Source of the DNA: Ewingella americana ATCC 33852
GTDB lineage: Bacteria; Pseudomonadota; Gammaproteobacteria; Enterobacterales; Enterobacteriaceae
Assembly: GCF_000735345.1 (NCBI RefSeq)
Contig: NZ_JMPJ01000051.1
Location: forward strand, 1-64,000
Length of the DNA stretch: 64,000 nt
Reading direction: 5' to 3'
A program made the translations under genes and the position numbers. Shown here one piece after another: positions 38,794 through 49,796 of this stretch. Under the pieces are notes generated by a model. The model worked only from the letters and a program-made list of their open reading frames with translations. It did not search any database and was not told where the DNA came from. Numbering within the stretch: the first letter of the stretch is position 1; each line of letters opens with the position of its first letter.

Positions 38794-39326
38794 TGTTATT
38801 AATTCCCTTAATTTAAAAACCGCCAGTAGTGTAAGCGAAGAATAATCGCTTCGCTTAGCATTTACAGTTGTCGTGAATAACTTACGCAGAAAAACCAAGG
38901 CGATCGCATAATTTATATGCAAAGTATGAAATAAAAATGACTAAACAACGGGCATCACCCGCTCAGCCCACGTCCTATAAGGCTTCAAAGTCGAAAGCGC
39001 TGAACTGAGTCATTGATATGTCTTAAAAAATGGGATCTGAGGAGAGGAAATTTTTGTAATGCCAAACTACGCTTATTTATAGATGAAAGACTTCATCTGA
39101 GGCACTTCCCGACCCGCTGGTTCACGGCAGTCGCAATAATTTAAATCTGTTCGTGTGAAAAATGGGTTTCTGCAAGTTGGCATAAGGGTTGCTGCACTGA
39201 GATGGAGAGCTTTTTTCCGGGAGCTGTTTTTGATTTCCAACGCTCTCATTAACCTGTGCTATATCCAACGTCATTGAAGTTTCGGCCTCAATTGCCGCGG
39301 ATAAATTAACGAAGGACGGGCAACGT
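38794..39326. other. Intergenic region between mipA and yeaG
   Basis: About 530 bases. It contains the mipA promoter area and the yeaG sigma-54 promoter (39178-39193). No supported ORF. Confidence 0.5.
39178..39193 (+). promoter_or_regulatory. Sigma-54 promoter of yeaGH
   Basis: TGGCATAAGGGTTGCT has GG and GC exactly 12 bases apart, the -24/-12 geometry of RpoN promoters (TGGCAC-N5-TTGCW). It lies 134 bases before yeaG. E. coli yeaGH is known to be nitrogen-limitation (NtrC/RpoN) controlled. I could not find a clear NtrC site by eye. Confidence 0.8.
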
Positions 39327-41261
39327 ATGAACATATTTGACCATTATCGCCAGCGTTATGAAGCTGCCAAGGACGAAGAGTTCACACTTCAGGAATTCCT
39401 CACCATTGCGAAGCAAGATAAAAGTGCTTACGTCAATGCCGCGGAACGCCTGTTGATGGCGATCGGTGAACCAGTGATGGTAGACACCGCGCTAGAACCA
39501 CGCCTGTCGCGTTTATTCTCCAACCGGGTTGTTGCTCGTTACCCCGCGTTCGAAGAGTTTTACGGTATGGAAGAAGCTATCGAACAGATTGTCTCCTACC
39601 TAAAACATGCCGCTCAAGGTTTGGAAGAAAAGAAACAAATCCTCTATTTATTAGGCCCGGTGGGTGGTGGTAAATCCTCCCTCGCAGAACGGCTGAAAGC
39701 GCTGATGCAGCGCGTGCCTATCTATGTTCTGAGCGCCAACGGCGAGCGCAGCCCGGTGAATGATCACCCGCTGTGCCTGTTCAATCCGCAAGAAGATGCG
39801 ACCATTCTTGAAAAAGAATACAACATCCCGACTCGCTATCTCGGCACCATCATGTCGCCGTGGGCCGCCAAACGCCTGCACGAATTCGGCGGTGACATCA
39901 CCAAATTCAAAGTGGTCAAGGTCTGGCCATCGATTCTCGAACAGATTGCTATCGCCAAAACCGAACCCGGCGATGAGAACAATCAGGACATCTCCGCGCT
40001 GGTCGGTAAAGTCGACATCCGTAAACTGGAAAACCACGCGCAAAACGACCCTGACGCCTATGGCTACTCCGGCGCATTGTGCCGTGCGAACCAAGGGGTG
40101 ATGGAATTCGTCGAGATGTTCAAAGCGCCAATCAAAGTGCTACACCCGTTGCTGACTGCCACGCAGGAAGGTAACTACAACGGGACCGAAGGTATCTCCG
40201 CCCTGCCGTTCAACGGCATCATTTTGGCTCACTCCAATGAGTCCGAGTGGGTGACATTCCGCAACAATAAGAACAATGAGGCGTTCCTCGACCGCGTTTA
40301 CATTGTCAAAGTGCCTTATTGCCTGCGGGTGTCCGAAGAGATCAAGATTTACGACAAGCTGTTGAGCAACAGTGAGCTGGTGCACGCTCCATGCGCACCG
40401 GGAACGCTGGAAACGCTGGCCCGCTTCTCGATTTTGTCTCGCCTGAAAGTGCCTGAAAACTCGAGCAGTTACTCGAAAATGCGCGTCTATGACGGTGAAA
40501 GCCTGAAAGACACTGACCCGAAAGCCAAGTCTTATCAGGAATACCGTGACTACGCCGGTGTGGATGAAGGGATGAATGGCCTGTCGACACGTTTTGCGTT
40601 CAAAATCCTGTCGCGCGTCTTCAACTTCGACCACGCGGAAGTCGCCGCCAACCCAGTCCACCTGTTCTATGTCCTTGAGCAGCAGATTGAGCGCGAGCAG
40701 TTCCCGCAGGACGTGGCGGAGAAATATCTTGAGCACCTGAAAGGCTATCTGATCCCGAAATACGCTGAGTTTATCGGCAAAGAGATCCAGACGGCTTACC
40801 TTGAGTCCTACTCGGAATACGGACAGAACATTTTCGACCGTTATGTCACTTATGCCGACTTCTGGATCCAAGATCAGGAGTATCGCGACCCGGATACCGG
40901 CCAGCTGTTTGACCGCGAGTCACTGAATGCCGAACTGGAGAAAATCGAAAAACCAGCCGGAATCAGTAACCCGAAAGATTTCCGTAACGAGATAGTCAAC
41001 TTCGTGTTGCGCGCCAGAGCACAGAACAGTGGCCGTAATCCGAACTGGACCAGCTACGAGAAACTGCGCACGGTTATCGAGAAAAAAATGTTCTCGAATA
41101 CTGAGGAATTACTGCCGGTTATCTCATTCAATGCCAAAACGTCGACCGATGAACAGAAAAAACACGATGACTTTGTCGACCGAATGATGGAGAAAGGATA
41201 TACACGCAAACAGGTTCGCCTGCTGTGTGAATGGTATCTGCGCGTGAGAAAATCTTCGTAA
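39327..41261 (+). CDS. yeaG: PrkA-type serine protein kinase YeaG
   Basis: The 644-residue protein (same as E. coli) has an AAA+ domain with Walker [15 protein letters not shown] at about 109-122 and a C-terminal PrkA kinase-like region. It acts in nitrogen starvation, stress and metabolic-state responses; in Bacillus the homologue PrkA affects sporulation. The ATG follows a GGACGGG region and heads a two-gene operon with yeaH behind a sigma-54 promoter. Confidence 0.96.
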   Translation: MNIFDHYRQRYEAAKDEEFTLQEFLTIAKQDKSAYVNAAERLLMAIGEPVMVDTALEPRLSRLFSNRVVARYPAFEEFYGMEEAIEQIVSYLKHAAQGLEEKKQILYLLGPVGGGKSSLAERLKALMQRVPIYVLSANGERSPVNDHPLCLFNPQEDATILEKEYNIPTRYLGTIMSPWAAKRLHEFGGDITKFKVVKVWPSILEQIAIAKTEPGDENNQDISALVGKVDIRKLENHAQNDPDAYGYSGALCRANQGVMEFVEMFKAPIKVLHPLLTATQEGNYNGTEGISALPFNGIILAHSNESEWVTFRNNKNNEAFLDRVYIVKVPYCLRVSEEIKIYDKLLSNSELVHAPCAPGTLETLARFSILSRLKVPENSSSYSKMRVYDGESLKDTDPKAKSYQEYRDYAGVDEGMNGLSTRFAFKILSRVFNFDHAEVAANPVHLFYVLEQQIEREQFPQDVAEKYLEHLKGYLIPKYAEFIGKEIQTAYLESYSEYGQNIFDRYVTYADFWIQDQEYRDPDTGQLFDRESLNAELEKIEKPAGISNPKDFRNEIVNFVLRARAQNSGRNPNWTSYEKLRTVIEKKMFSNTEELLPVISFNAKTSTDEQKKHDDFVDRMMEKGYTRKQVRLLCEWYLRVRKSS

Positions 41262-41295
41262 CAGAGGATCGTTGGCAACGTCGTTTGGGGGAAAT

Positions 41296-42570
41296 ATGAC
41301 GTACTTTATTGACCGTCGACTGAATGGCAAGAACAAAAGCGCGGTTAACCGCCAGCGCTTTTTACGCCGCTATAAGTCGCAAATCAAACAGTCGATTGCC
41401 GAGGCCATCAACAAGCGTTCGGTTACCGACGTAGACAGCGGGGAGTCGGTTTCGATCCCCAATGAAGATATCAACGAGCCTATGTTTCATCAGGGTCGCG
41501 GCGGCCTGCGCCACCGCGTTCACCCCGGCAACGATCACTTTGTGCAGAATGACCGCATCGAACGACCGCAAGGGGGCGGTGGCGGCGGCAGCGGACAAGG
41601 TGACGCCAGCAAGGACGGTGAAGGCCAGGATGAGTTCTCCTTCCAGATTTCGAAAGACGAGTACCTTGACCTGTTGTTCGAAGACTTAGCGCTGCCGAAT
41701 TTGCAGAAAAACCAGTTCCGGCAGATGACCGAGTACAAAACGCACCGCGCGGGTTATACCTCAAACGGTGTGCCGGCCAATATCAGTGTTGTTCGCTCTT
41801 TGCAGAACTCCCTCGCCCGCCGTACGGCGATGACCGCAGGGAAAAAACGGGAGTTGCGCGAGCTGGAGTCTACGCTGACAGAAGTGGAAAACAGCGAGCC
41901 CGCGCAACTGTTAGAAGAAGAACGGCTGCGCAAAGAGATTGCAGAGCTACGGCAGAAAATCGCCAGAACGCCGTTCATCGACACTTTTGATTTACGCTAC
42001 AAGAACTATGAGCGTCGCCCCGAGCCTTCCAGCCAGGCGGTGATGTTCTGTTTGATGGACGTCTCCGGCTCTATGGATCAGGCAACCAAAGATATGGCCA
42101 AGCGTTTCTATATCCTGCTCTATCTGTTCCTGAGCAGAACCTATAAAAACGTCGATGTGGTCTATATCCGCCACCATACTCAGGCCAAAGAAGTGGATGA
42201 ACAGGAGTTTTTCTACTCACAGGAGACCGGCGGGACCATTGTATCCAGCGCGTTAAAGTTAATGGACGAGGTTATTCAGGAGCGTTACGACCCGGCGGCG
42301 TGGAATATTTACGCGGCGCAGGCGTCTGACGGTGATAACTGGGCCGATGACTCACCGCTGTGCCACCAAATATTGGCGCAGAAGCTGCTACCTATGGTGC
42401 GTTATTATAGTTATATCGAGATAACCCGGCGGGCTCATCAAACGCTGTGGCGTGAATATGAAGTATTGCAGCAGAAGTTTGGTAATTTCGCCATGCAACA
42501 TATTCGCGAACCGGAGGATATTTACCCGGTATTCCGCGAACTGTTCCATAAGCAAGTTCAAGAAAACTAA
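41296..42570 (+). CDS. yeaH: YeaH, DUF444 von Willebrand A-like protein
   Basis: The 424-residue protein (E. coli 427) begins [20 protein letters not shown]. It has a glycine-rich stretch ([10 protein letters not shown], about 98-107) and a metal-ion site MDVSGSMD near 257, the MIDAS of a vWA fold. It is the obligate partner of YeaG; the third partner, YcgB (SpoVR family), is at 50343. GGGGGAAA precedes the ATG at 41296; the longer frame from 41272 is rejected. Confidence 0.95.
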   Translation: MTYFIDRRLNGKNKSAVNRQRFLRRYKSQIKQSIAEAINKRSVTDVDSGESVSIPNEDINEPMFHQGRGGLRHRVHPGNDHFVQNDRIERPQGGGGGGSGQGDASKDGEGQDEFSFQISKDEYLDLLFEDLALPNLQKNQFRQMTEYKTHRAGYTSNGVPANISVVRSLQNSLARRTAMTAGKKRELRELESTLTEVENSEPAQLLEEERLRKEIAELRQKIARTPFIDTFDLRYKNYERRPEPSSQAVMFCLMDVSGSMDQATKDMAKRFYILLYLFLSRTYKNVDVVYIRHHTQAKEVDEQEFFYSQETGGTIVSSALKLMDEVIQERYDPAAWNIYAAQASDGDNWADDSPLCHQILAQKLLPMVRYYSYIEITRRAHQTLWREYEVLQQKFGNFAMQHIREPEDIYPVFRELFHKQVQEN

Positions 42571-42581
42571 ATCTGTTTAAT

Positions 42582-42616
42582 AAAACGGCCAGTTAATTGA
42601 TTTAACTGGCCGTTTT
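42582..42616 (+). terminator. yeaH terminator
   Basis: Perfect 15-bp stem AAAACGGCCAGTTAA/TTAACTGGCCGTTTT with a 5-nt loop; bidirectional in form, between yeaH and convergent lpxO. Confidence 0.9.
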
Positions 42617-42649
42617 CTATTTTAATAGATGAATAAAGAATCTAATTAC

Positions 42650-43564
42650 TCAGCTGATGCTTGGCAGGATAATAGCGGCCAAGATGCCAATCATCACCAA
42701 CCACTTTAGCGAGTAATAAGTTTTACGGCTGCGCGCTTTTAATGCCTGCCCGCCGTTACGCAGTGCATAGACATACTTGAATATCTTATTAATAAAACCG
42801 GTGCGATCCTGCTCATCGTTAGGCGAACTGGCGGCTGACATCAGCGTGCTGCCAACCCAATGGTTAACGCGCTGCGCCCAAGGCCACTTCATTTTTCGCT
42901 CGACGTCGCAGAACAGAATAATACGCGTCTCGTCAGTCTTGTTTTCCGCCCAGTGAACAAAGGTTTCATCGAAAATCACCGGCTGGCCGTCGCGCCAGCT
43001 GTGCTTGATGCCGTCCACCTCAATAAAGCAGCGGTCATCGTTTGGCGTCATCAGGCCAAGGTGATAACGCACGGAACCGGCGTAGGGGTCGCGGTGCTTA
43101 CCCAAATAGCTGCCGGACGGCAACTCGGCGAACATCGCGGCTTTAATAGAAGGAATGCTGTTTAACAGTTCAACCGTTTTCGGGCAGAGGTTTTCCGCCG
43201 ACGGATGGCTGTCGCCGTACCACTTCAAATAGAAGCGTTTCCAGCCGCGTTTAAAGAAAGTATTAAAGCCTGCGTCGTTATTGGTCTGCGCCGCTTTAAT
43301 ATGATCTTGCAGGCGCACGGCCTCATCGCGAATAGTCTGCCAGTTATCGGTTAAGCGCTGTAATTCCGGGAAATCTTCCGCCGGGAAATAAGGCTTCGAC
43401 GGCAGTTTAGAAAAGCCGGTCATAAACATATTTACCGGCCCCATAAAGGTCGAGTGGTCGAGTAGTTGGCGTGAAAACTTCTGTTTAACCTTGCCGCGCG
43501 AATGCGCATAAATAAAGCTAACCACAAAAATGGTAAGAATAATAATGGCCGTCATAGGGTCCAT
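42650..43564 (-). CDS. lpxO: Lipid A 2-hydroxylase LpxO
   Basis: The 304-residue Fe(II)/2-oxoglutarate dioxygenase of the aspartyl beta-hydroxylase family has an N-terminal membrane helix (3-20) and a C-terminal one (about 283-302). Iron ligands lie in LGKHRDPYAGSVRYHLGL and TFVHWAENKTDETRI. It adds a 2-hydroxyl to the 3'-linked myristate of lipid A. Length fits Salmonella LpxO (302). E. coli K-12 lacks it, so this marks a difference in the outer membrane. Confidence 0.9.
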   Translation of the reverse strand: MDPMTAIIILTIFVVSFIYAHSRGKVKQKFSRQLLDHSTFMGPVNMFMTGFSKLPSKPYFPAEDFPELQRLTDNWQTIRDEAVRLQDHIKAAQTNNDAGFNTFFKRGWKRFYLKWYGDSHPSAENLCPKTVELLNSIPSIKAAMFAELPSGSYLGKHRDPYAGSVRYHLGLMTPNDDRCFIEVDGIKHSWRDGQPVIFDETFVHWAENKTDETRIILFCDVERKMKWPWAQRVNHWVGSTLMSAASSPNDEQDRTGFINKIFKYVYALRNGGQALKARSRKTYYSLKWLVMIGILAAIILPSIS

Positions 43565-43876
43565 CCTCTACGTATTAGACATATGACGATATTATAAATC
43601 AGATTTATTCTAAATTTGTAGTTACACTTTTATGCTATTTGTGCCTTTTAGGCACAGTTCCCAATAAGTTTAAACATTAACTAAACCAACTGTTATTTTC
43701 CGAGATGAGCCGCACTCGCAATCAAATAAGCCCAGTTATTACATGGGTATTTGACAGCTATTATTGGCAGTTAATCAGAAAACAGGTAATAAAAAAGCCA
43801 GCCGATTGCTCCGCTGGCTTTTAAAACTCTAACTATTAACGACTTAATAAACTGGGGTAGCTTATTAATGACGAAC
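43565..43876. other. Intergenic region between lpxO and ydiY
   Basis: AT-rich; contains the lpxO promoter region and the ydiY terminator, with no further supported feature. Confidence 0.5.
43794..43823 (-). terminator. ydiY terminator
   Basis: Stem AAGCCAGC/GCTGGCTT with a 10-nt loop and a run of T (A on the plus strand) on the ydiY side. Confidence 0.85.
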
Positions 43877-44641
43877 TTATAAACCGTAGACCAGATTGAT
43901 TGAGGTCACAGTGTCGGTTTTATCCGGCGCACTGGCTGGTGGTTTGGTGTTGTAAGTCACGTCGTAAGCCAGTTTCAGAGAGAAGTGGGTGTTGATAGCA
44001 ACCGTCAACGCCGTCTCTGAGTTATAGGTGGTTTCGTCGTTCGCTAATACTGACAGGCCCTGAGTAAATTTAGCCGTGTCGCTGATTTTGTAGCTGTAAG
44101 CGCCAGAGGCGTAAGCCAAAGCACGGGTGGAGTTACCGCCCTGCTCGAACTCATCGTGACGTACACCCGGACCTGCTTCCAGGTTCAGCGTGTGTACCGG
44201 ACCGCTCCAGATCTGACGACCGTAACCGATGGTGCCGACGTCACGCGCGCGGTAACCGTTATAACGGTCGCTCAACCAGCTGCCCTGACCGAACACGTAG
44301 TTATTGTCATCCAGATTGTAGCGGCTACGTGCACCAGCCTGATATTTCTCGGATGAACGCACACCGGAAGAAGAGGTGTTGCGTGCTGAACCCCAGATAC
44401 TGTTAGCCGTATTGGTGTTGAACCACGTCATGGTGGTGTCAGCGCTCAGAGATGAGTTAGTGGTGTTACCGGTTTGCGCGGTATAACCCGCCTGAATATT
44501 GCCTTCAAACGGCTTTTTCGCCGTAGCAGGATCATCCAGCGCGGTGAAAATAGTGGTGTCTGCCAGACTTGAAATACTGAACAGCGCAGCTCCGCACACT
44601 ACTGCGCAAGCTGGTAAACGACGAACAACCCGAAAAAACAT
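43877..44641 (-). CDS. ydiY: YdiY, DUF481 outer-membrane protein
   Basis: The 254-residue protein has a signal peptide (basic start, ACAVVCGAALFSISSLA, cleavage before DTT) and a beta-barrel-like alternating pattern of 12 or so strands ending in SINLVYGL. It matches the E. coli YdiY family of acid-inducible outer membrane proteins. GGGGAAG precedes the ATG. A perfect 9-bp hairpin lies just upstream in the leader. Function unknown. Confidence 0.88.
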   Translation of the reverse strand: MFFRVVRRLPACAVVCGAALFSISSLADTTIFTALDDPATAKKPFEGNIQAGYTAQTGNTTNSSLSADTTMTWFNTNTANSIWGSARNTSSSGVRSSEKYQAGARSRYNLDDNNYVFGQGSWLSDRYNGYRARDVGTIGYGRQIWSGPVHTLNLEAGPGVRHDEFEQGGNSTRALAYASGAYSYKISDTAKFTQGLSVLANDETTYNSETALTVAINTHFSLKLAYDVTYNTKPPASAPDKTDTVTSINLVYGL

Positions 44642-45148
44642 TTTGCTTCCCCAATCGACTTAAGGCAAATAGTGCCAGGTGGCCCAAGGTAATTTGCCTT
44701 TAGAACCCCTACACACTGAGATAACTGCATATCGAAATAACTTTGCCGTTCATTTAGGTCCTTTAAGCAAAGCTGGCAAATCCCTTCAATAGCGCACGAA
44801 CTAATACAACCTTGGTAAAAACCCGCAATGAATATACAGCACAAAAGTGCTGATATCCTTTTTTAGCGGGACTTTTTAGACTGTTCCGAGTGACAAATAT
44901 TTCCTGAAATAGAACCAAACGTAATCATTACAATTTGTTTCCATATTCCGAGCTTGCGCCCTTGAAATCTGTTTTAACTCGCTTCCCTTTTCGGGCGTTC
45001 AATTTTTCCTACTACAAGAATGCACAGATTTCGGCCGAACCGAATGCGCTGTCTTGTCCTTTTGAACGAGGCGAGTTAGCTTTAGACCTGTTGAAAATAT
45101 CTTATTGCGCCGCGAGTTCCTCGACGGCTGCCTTCAGGAGGAGTGGTC
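44642..45148. other. Intergenic region between ydiY and nadE
   Basis: Holds the ydiY leader hairpin (AAGGCAAAT 44662-44670 with ATTTGCCTT 44692-44700), about 20 bases before the ATG, then the two divergent promoter areas. A plus-strand ORF from 44935 runs into nadE out of frame and is not supported. Confidence 0.55.
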
Positions 45149-45979
45149 ATGGCTTTACAACAAGAAATCATTCAGGCTTTGCACGTCAAACCGCAAATTG
45201 ACGCGGCACAAGAAGTTCGCACCAGCGTCGATTTTCTAAAAAGTTATTTGCTGGCCCATCCCTTTATTAAATCACTGGTACTGGGCATCAGCGGCGGGCA
45301 GGATTCTACTCTTACCGGTAAACTTTGCCAAACGGCAATTAGTGAATTACGTGCGGAAACCTCAGATGAGAGCTATCAGTTCATCGCCGTGCGCCTGCCT
45401 TACGGCGTACAGGCCGATGAATCAGACTGCATTGATGCCATCGACTTTATCAAACCTGATCAGGTATTCACCGTAAATATCAAAAATGCGGTATTAGCGA
45501 GCGAAGCCACCCTGCGTGAAATCGGCATTGAATTAAGCGATTTCATCAAAGGTAATGAGAAAGCCCGCGAACGCATGAAGGCGCAATACAGCATCGCTGG
45601 CATGAAAAAAGGCGTAGTAGTCGGCACCGACCACGCGGCGGAAGCGGTAACCGGCTTCTTCACCAAGTACGGCGACGGCGGCACCGACATCAACCCAATT
45701 TTCCGTCTGAACAAACGTCAGGGCAAAGCGCTACTCAAGCACCTCGGCTGCCCTGAGCACCTCTACACCAAAGCGCCAACCGCCGATTTGGAAGAGAACC
45801 GCCCTTCGCTGCCGGATGAAGTCGCCCTTGGCGTCACCTATGAGCTGATTGACGACTATCTGGAAGGCAAAACCATTGACGAGAAAGCCGCGTCAACCAT
45901 CGAAGGCTGGTATCTGCGCACTGAGCACAAGCGCCAGCCGCCGGTCACCGTGTTTGATGATTTCTGGAAAAAGAAATAA
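45149..45979 (+). CDS. nadE: NH3-dependent NAD synthetase
   Basis: The 276-residue enzyme (E. coli 275) makes NAD from deamido-NAD, ATP and ammonia. P-loop [12 protein letters not shown] is at about 47-58; [20 protein letters not shown] is the family segment near 172. AGGAGGAG gives a strong ribosome binding site just before the ATG at 45149. Divergent from ydiY. Confidence 0.97.
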   Translation: MALQQEIIQALHVKPQIDAAQEVRTSVDFLKSYLLAHPFIKSLVLGISGGQDSTLTGKLCQTAISELRAETSDESYQFIAVRLPYGVQADESDCIDAIDFIKPDQVFTVNIKNAVLASEATLREIGIELSDFIKGNEKARERMKAQYSIAGMKKGVVVGTDHAAEAVTGFFTKYGDGGTDINPIFRLNKRQGKALLKHLGCPEHLYTKAPTADLEENRPSLPDEVALGVTYELIDDYLEGKTIDEKAASTIEGWYLRTEHKRQPPVTVFDDFWKKK

Positions 45980-46004
45980 GCCTCTAACGCCAAGTGGCAG
46001 CATC

Positions 46005-46033
46005 ACGGGCACCTCAGGGTGTCCGTTTTTTTA
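46005..46033 (+). terminator. nadE terminator
   Basis: ACGGGCACC pairs with GGTGTCCGT across TCAG, followed by six or more T. Confidence 0.85.
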
Positions 46034-46131
46034 TCCAGCAATCCATCTATAATTATTTAACAATTCCTTTCCATCGCCAGTCGAAATCATTACCCTTAGC
46101 CTCCCTTCGAACACGGACTGTGATGTTTTAT

Positions 46132-47322
46132 ATGCAAAAATTCCTTTTCCTGCTGTTAACGCTGGTCCTGCTTGGACCTTTGGGGATTGACCTTTATCTC
46201 CCTGCTATCCCGGCGATTGCCAAGGGATTGAACAGCGCTGAAGCCATTATCCAATCTTCTATTTCACTGTTTATTTTAGTGATGGGACTGGGGCAGCTGA
46301 TTGCCGGGCCATTGGTTGACCGCTACGGCCGCCGCCCGATCGCCATTATTGGCGTGATCGTCTATTTGGCCGGCGCCATTGTCGCCGCGACGGCTGAGAC
46401 GGCATTTATGTTTATGTTCTCCCGCGTGATCCAAGGGCTGGCGGTGTGCTGTACCTCAGTGGTGGTGTTCAGCAGCGTGCGAGACCGAATGAGTGGCGAT
46501 GACGCGGCCCGCGCCTACGGCTTCCTCAACGGCACGCTGAACATCATTCCGGCCTTAGCTCCGCTGATTGGCGGGCTGATTGCCCAGTTCTTTGGCTGGC
46601 GCGCGCCGTTCTGGGCACTGTGCGGCTATAGTCTGCTGATTCTGGCTCTGGTGCTGTTCAAACTGCCGGAGACGCGCCCTGCCGACACCCAGTCCGGCGG
46701 CTTGCCGTTCAAACAGTACGCGCGGATCCTGTTCAACAAACGCTTCATCACCTTCGCCGCGGTTAACGCCGGTGCGATGGGCATGGCACTGACTTATGTC
46801 TCACTGGCTCCGACGGTTCTGATGAGTCAGGCAGGACTGACGCCGTTCGAGTTTTCGCTGGTTTTCGGCGCTAACGGATTTTGGATCATGGCGGTCAGCT
46901 TTATCGCGAACCGCATCATTCAGAAGGTGGGACGCCCGGCCTGTTTGGCCTCAGGCGCATTGTTGATGTTCCTCGGCTGCGCGGGCTTAGTGGCGGGCTT
47001 GACCCTTATCGCCCCAGAGCAGCAACACGCCACTTGGCTCTACATGCTGCCAGTAGCCAGCGCCTGCGCCGGTTTAGCTTTCTTGATTGGCCCGGCCACC
47101 AGCTACGCGCTGGAGCCATTTTCAAATGAAGCGGGCGTGGCATCGGCCTTGGTGGGTTCTGTGCAGATGGCAGGCGGCGCGCTGTTTGGCTTTATCGCCA
47201 TGGCTTTGCCACTTCAGCCGAAACTGAGTTTAGCGCTGGTGATGCTGGCGGGAGGCTGTCTGGCGCTGTTAGCACGTCGCGCCAGTAAGAAATCGGCGGG
47301 CCGCTTGACCCGCCTCGGTTAA
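46132..47322 (+). CDS. MFS efflux transporter, Bcr/CflA family
   Basis: The 396-residue protein has 12 predicted helices. The N-terminus LGPLGIDLYLPAIPAIA carries the D-x-Y-LP motif of the Bcr/CflA group, and VDRYGRRPI is the loop 2-3 motif. This group exports bicyclomycin, chloramphenicol, sulfonamides or arabinose-like compounds; the actual substrate is not readable. ATG at 46132 or 46123 are both possible. Convergent with dadX, only 22 bases apart. Confidence 0.85.
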   Translation: MQKFLFLLLTLVLLGPLGIDLYLPAIPAIAKGLNSAEAIIQSSISLFILVMGLGQLIAGPLVDRYGRRPIAIIGVIVYLAGAIVAATAETAFMFMFSRVIQGLAVCCTSVVVFSSVRDRMSGDDAARAYGFLNGTLNIIPALAPLIGGLIAQFFGWRAPFWALCGYSLLILALVLFKLPETRPADTQSGGLPFKQYARILFNKRFITFAAVNAGAMGMALTYVSLAPTVLMSQAGLTPFEFSLVFGANGFWIMAVSFIANRIIQKVGRPACLASGALLMFLGCAGLVAGLTLIAPEQQHATWLYMLPVASACAGLAFLIGPATSYALEPFSNEAGVASALVGSVQMAGGALFGFIAMALPLQPKLSLALVMLAGGCLALLARRASKKSAGRLTRLG

Positions 47323-47344
47323 CCACAGAGTCAGGCTACCCGAT

Positions 47345-48418
47345 TTATTCTACTATTGTGACTGGGACTCTGGGGGCTAGGGCTGACAACAGCTCATAGC
47401 CCAGAGTGCCAGCCACGGTCGCCACATCATCCACCGGCAAGTTGGCTCCCCACAGTTCCACTTTCGAACCAATCGCGGCCTGCGGGCAAGGCGTCAGGTC
47501 AACCATAATCATATCCATCGACACCGTGCCCACAGTTTGCGTCATCACGCCATCCACCCACACCGGCGTGCCGCTCGGTGCGTGACGCGGATAGCCGTCG
47601 GCATAGCCACAGGCAATAATACCTATTCGCTGCTCGCCCGACGCGCGATAGCGGCCGCTGTAGCCAACGCGGTCACCCGCCTGCAATTGCTGAGTGCCGA
47701 TAATTTCGGTACTCAGGGTCATCACCGGTTTCAGCCCGCTGTCGGCGATATCCCGCCATTTGCCACTCGGCGACGCGCCATAAAGAATAATGCCCGGACG
47801 GATCCAGTCATAATGGGTGTCGGGATACCACAGTGTCGCAGCAGAGTTGGCCAGCGATCTCGGGCCCGAGATGTTCGCCCCGGCGGCAAGGATCTGCGCC
47901 ATCTGCCCCTCGACGCCTTCCGGCCCGTCGGCGTGGGCAAAGTGGCTCATCAGGGTGATTTCCCCCACCTGAGGCAAGGCTTTCAACGCGTGCCACGCGG
48001 CTTCAACCCTTTCCGGCTTGAAGCCCAGACGATTCATACCGCTGTTAATCTTCAGATAAACATTGATTGGCGCACTAGGCTTGGCCTGCTTGATGGCGTC
48101 AATCTGCCAATCGCTGTGTACGGCGGTAGTAAGGCGATACTGGTCAATGGCTTCAAGATCGGCTGGTGAGAAGAAGCCTTCCAGCAGCAGGATCGGCCCC
48201 TGCCATCCTGACTCGCGCAGCAAAATGGCCTCTTTAAAATCGAGCAATCCAAAACCGTCGGTTGAAGATAAGCCTTGCAGCACATGCTCGACGCCGTGGC
48301 CATAAGCATTGGCTTTGACCACCGACCAGACCTTGCTGTGGGGCGCGAAACGGCGGATAACCTGCAAATTATTGGATAACGCAGAAAGTGACAACGTAGC
48401 GGAAATCGGGCGTGGCAT
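47345..48418 (-). CDS. dadX: Catabolic alanine racemase DadX
   Basis: The 357-residue PLP enzyme (E. coli DadX 356) has the Schiff-base lysine in [10 protein letters not shown] near 34, and the catalytic Tyr in [15 protein letters not shown] near 253. Lies just downstream of dadA, which identifies it as the catabolic racemase rather than Alr. It converts L-alanine into the D-alanine that DadA oxidises. Confidence 0.96.
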   Translation of the reverse strand: MPRPISATLSLSALSNNLQVIRRFAPHSKVWSVVKANAYGHGVEHVLQGLSSTDGFGLLDFKEAILLRESGWQGPILLLEGFFSPADLEAIDQYRLTTAVHSDWQIDAIKQAKPSAPINVYLKINSGMNRLGFKPERVEAAWHALKALPQVGEITLMSHFAHADGPEGVEGQMAQILAAGANISGPRSLANSAATLWYPDTHYDWIRPGIILYGASPSGKWRDIADSGLKPVMTLSTEIIGTQQLQAGDRVGYSGRYRASGEQRIGIIACGYADGYPRHAPSGTPVWVDGVMTQTVGTVSMDMIMVDLTPCPQAAIGSKVELWGANLPVDDVATVAGTLGYELLSALAPRVPVTIVE

Positions 48419-48494
48419 ACTCTCTCCAGAGGCGAATCAATGAGCCGGTCTTCCTACAACCTCTGCTGACCGGCTCAAAAATTAAAATCAGCTA

Positions 48495-49796
48495 TTAACC
48501 GATAGGATGCATTTTATGAATGTTGGGATGGGTCGTGGCGAAGTCCGGGCTGTAGCGCTCAACGGCTAAATCGTCGGCCGGAATAGCCGGTGTCACTCCG
48601 GTGATGATGTCTGAAAGCAGCTGGCCGGAGCCACAGGCCATGGTCCACCCGAGCGTGCCGTGGCCGGTATTCAGGTAGAGATTTTTCAGGCGCGTTTTGC
48701 CAACGATTGGCGTGCCGTCTGGGGTCATTGGGCGCAGGCCGGTCCAGAACGAAGCTTGCTCCACATTACCGCCGTTCGGGTAGAGGTCGCGCACCACCAT
48801 CTCCAGCGTTTCGCGGCGAGCCTTCGCCAACTGGGTATTGAAGCCGACGATCTCCGCCATGCCGCCAACGCGAATTCGGTCGTCAAAACGTGTGATAGCG
48901 ATTTTGTAGGTTTCATCCAGCACGGTGGAGAACGGCGCGGAGGCCGGGTCAGTGATGGGAATCGTCAGCGAGTAGCCTTTCAGCGGATAAACTGGGATCG
49001 AGACTAAATCTTTCAGCAGCGCCGTCGAGTAAGAGCCGAAAGCCACCACGTAGGCGTCACCTTTGACCACTTCCGCGCCGCACTGCACGCCCGTCACCTG
49101 ACCATTTTCCACCAACAGCTTGTCGACGCTGCGGTTAAATTCAAACACCACGCCCGCCTGACGCGCCATCTCAGCCAGTTGGCGAGTGAACAGCTGGCAG
49201 TCGCCGGTTTCATCATTAGGCAGGCGCAGGCCGCCGGTCAGCTTGTGGGCGACCTGTGCCAACGCTGGCTCAACGGTCGCCAGTTGGCTGGATTCCAGCA
49301 GTTGGTAAGGCACGCCCGCCTCTTCCAGCACGGCAATGTCTTTAGACGCGCTTTCAAACTGCTGGGCGGTACGGAACAGCTGTAATGTGCCGCCCTGACG
49401 GCCTTCGTACTGAATGCCGGTCTCTTCGCGCAGCGCTTTCAGGCAGTCGCGACTATACTCAGCCAGCCTTACCATGCGGCTTTTATTGGTCTGGTAGTGA
49501 TCCATGTTGCAGTTACGCAGCATCTGCCACATCCATTTCAGTTGGAAGCTGCTGCCATCGAGGCGAATGGCCAGCGGCGCGTGGCGTTGGAACATCCACT
49601 TAATCGCCTTTAATGGCACACCGGGCGCGGCCCAAGGGGCAGCGTAGCCGGGAGAGATCTGCCCGGCATTGCCCGCGCTGGTCTCTTCCGCCGGTCCGGA
49701 TTGTCTGTCAATGACCGTCACCTGATGTCCGGCCTTCGCCAAATACCAGGCACTGGCAACACCAACCACTCCACTGCCCAAAATAACCACGCGCAT
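48495..49796 (-). CDS. dadA: D-amino acid dehydrogenase small subunit DadA
   Basis: The 433-residue membrane-associated flavoprotein (E. coli 432) oxidises D-alanine to pyruvate and feeds electrons to the quinone pool. FAD motif [14 protein letters not shown] is at residues 4-17. The ATG at 49796 gives the FAD motif at once; a longer frame begins 31 codons earlier. Leads the dadAX operon and has a CRP-like site about 95 bases upstream, consistent with the known CRP/Lrp control in E. coli. Confidence 0.97.
   Translation of the reverse strand: MRVVILGSGVVGVASAWYLAKAGHQVTVIDRQSGPAEETSAGNAGQISPGYAAPWAAPGVPLKAIKWMFQRHAPLAIRLDGSSFQLKWMWQMLRNCNMDHYQTNKSRMVRLAEYSRDCLKALREETGIQYEGRQGGTLQLFRTAQQFESASKDIAVLEEAGVPYQLLESSQLATVEPALAQVAHKLTGGLRLPNDETGDCQLFTRQLAEMARQAGVVFEFNRSVDKLLVENGQVTGVQCGAEVVKGDAYVVAFGSYSTALLKDLVSIPVYPLKGYSLTIPITDPASAPFSTVLDETYKIAITRFDDRIRVGGMAEIVGFNTQLAKARRETLEMVVRDLYPNGGNVEQASFWTGLRPMTPDGTPIVGKTRLKNLYLNTGHGTLGWTMACGSGQLLSDIITGVTPAIPADDLAVERYSPDFATTHPNIHKMHPIG

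Noticed and set aside
44935-45201. Plus-strand ORF upstream of and overlapping nadE
   Set aside because: Out of frame with nadE, no family resemblance, and nadE has a strong ribosome binding site of its own.
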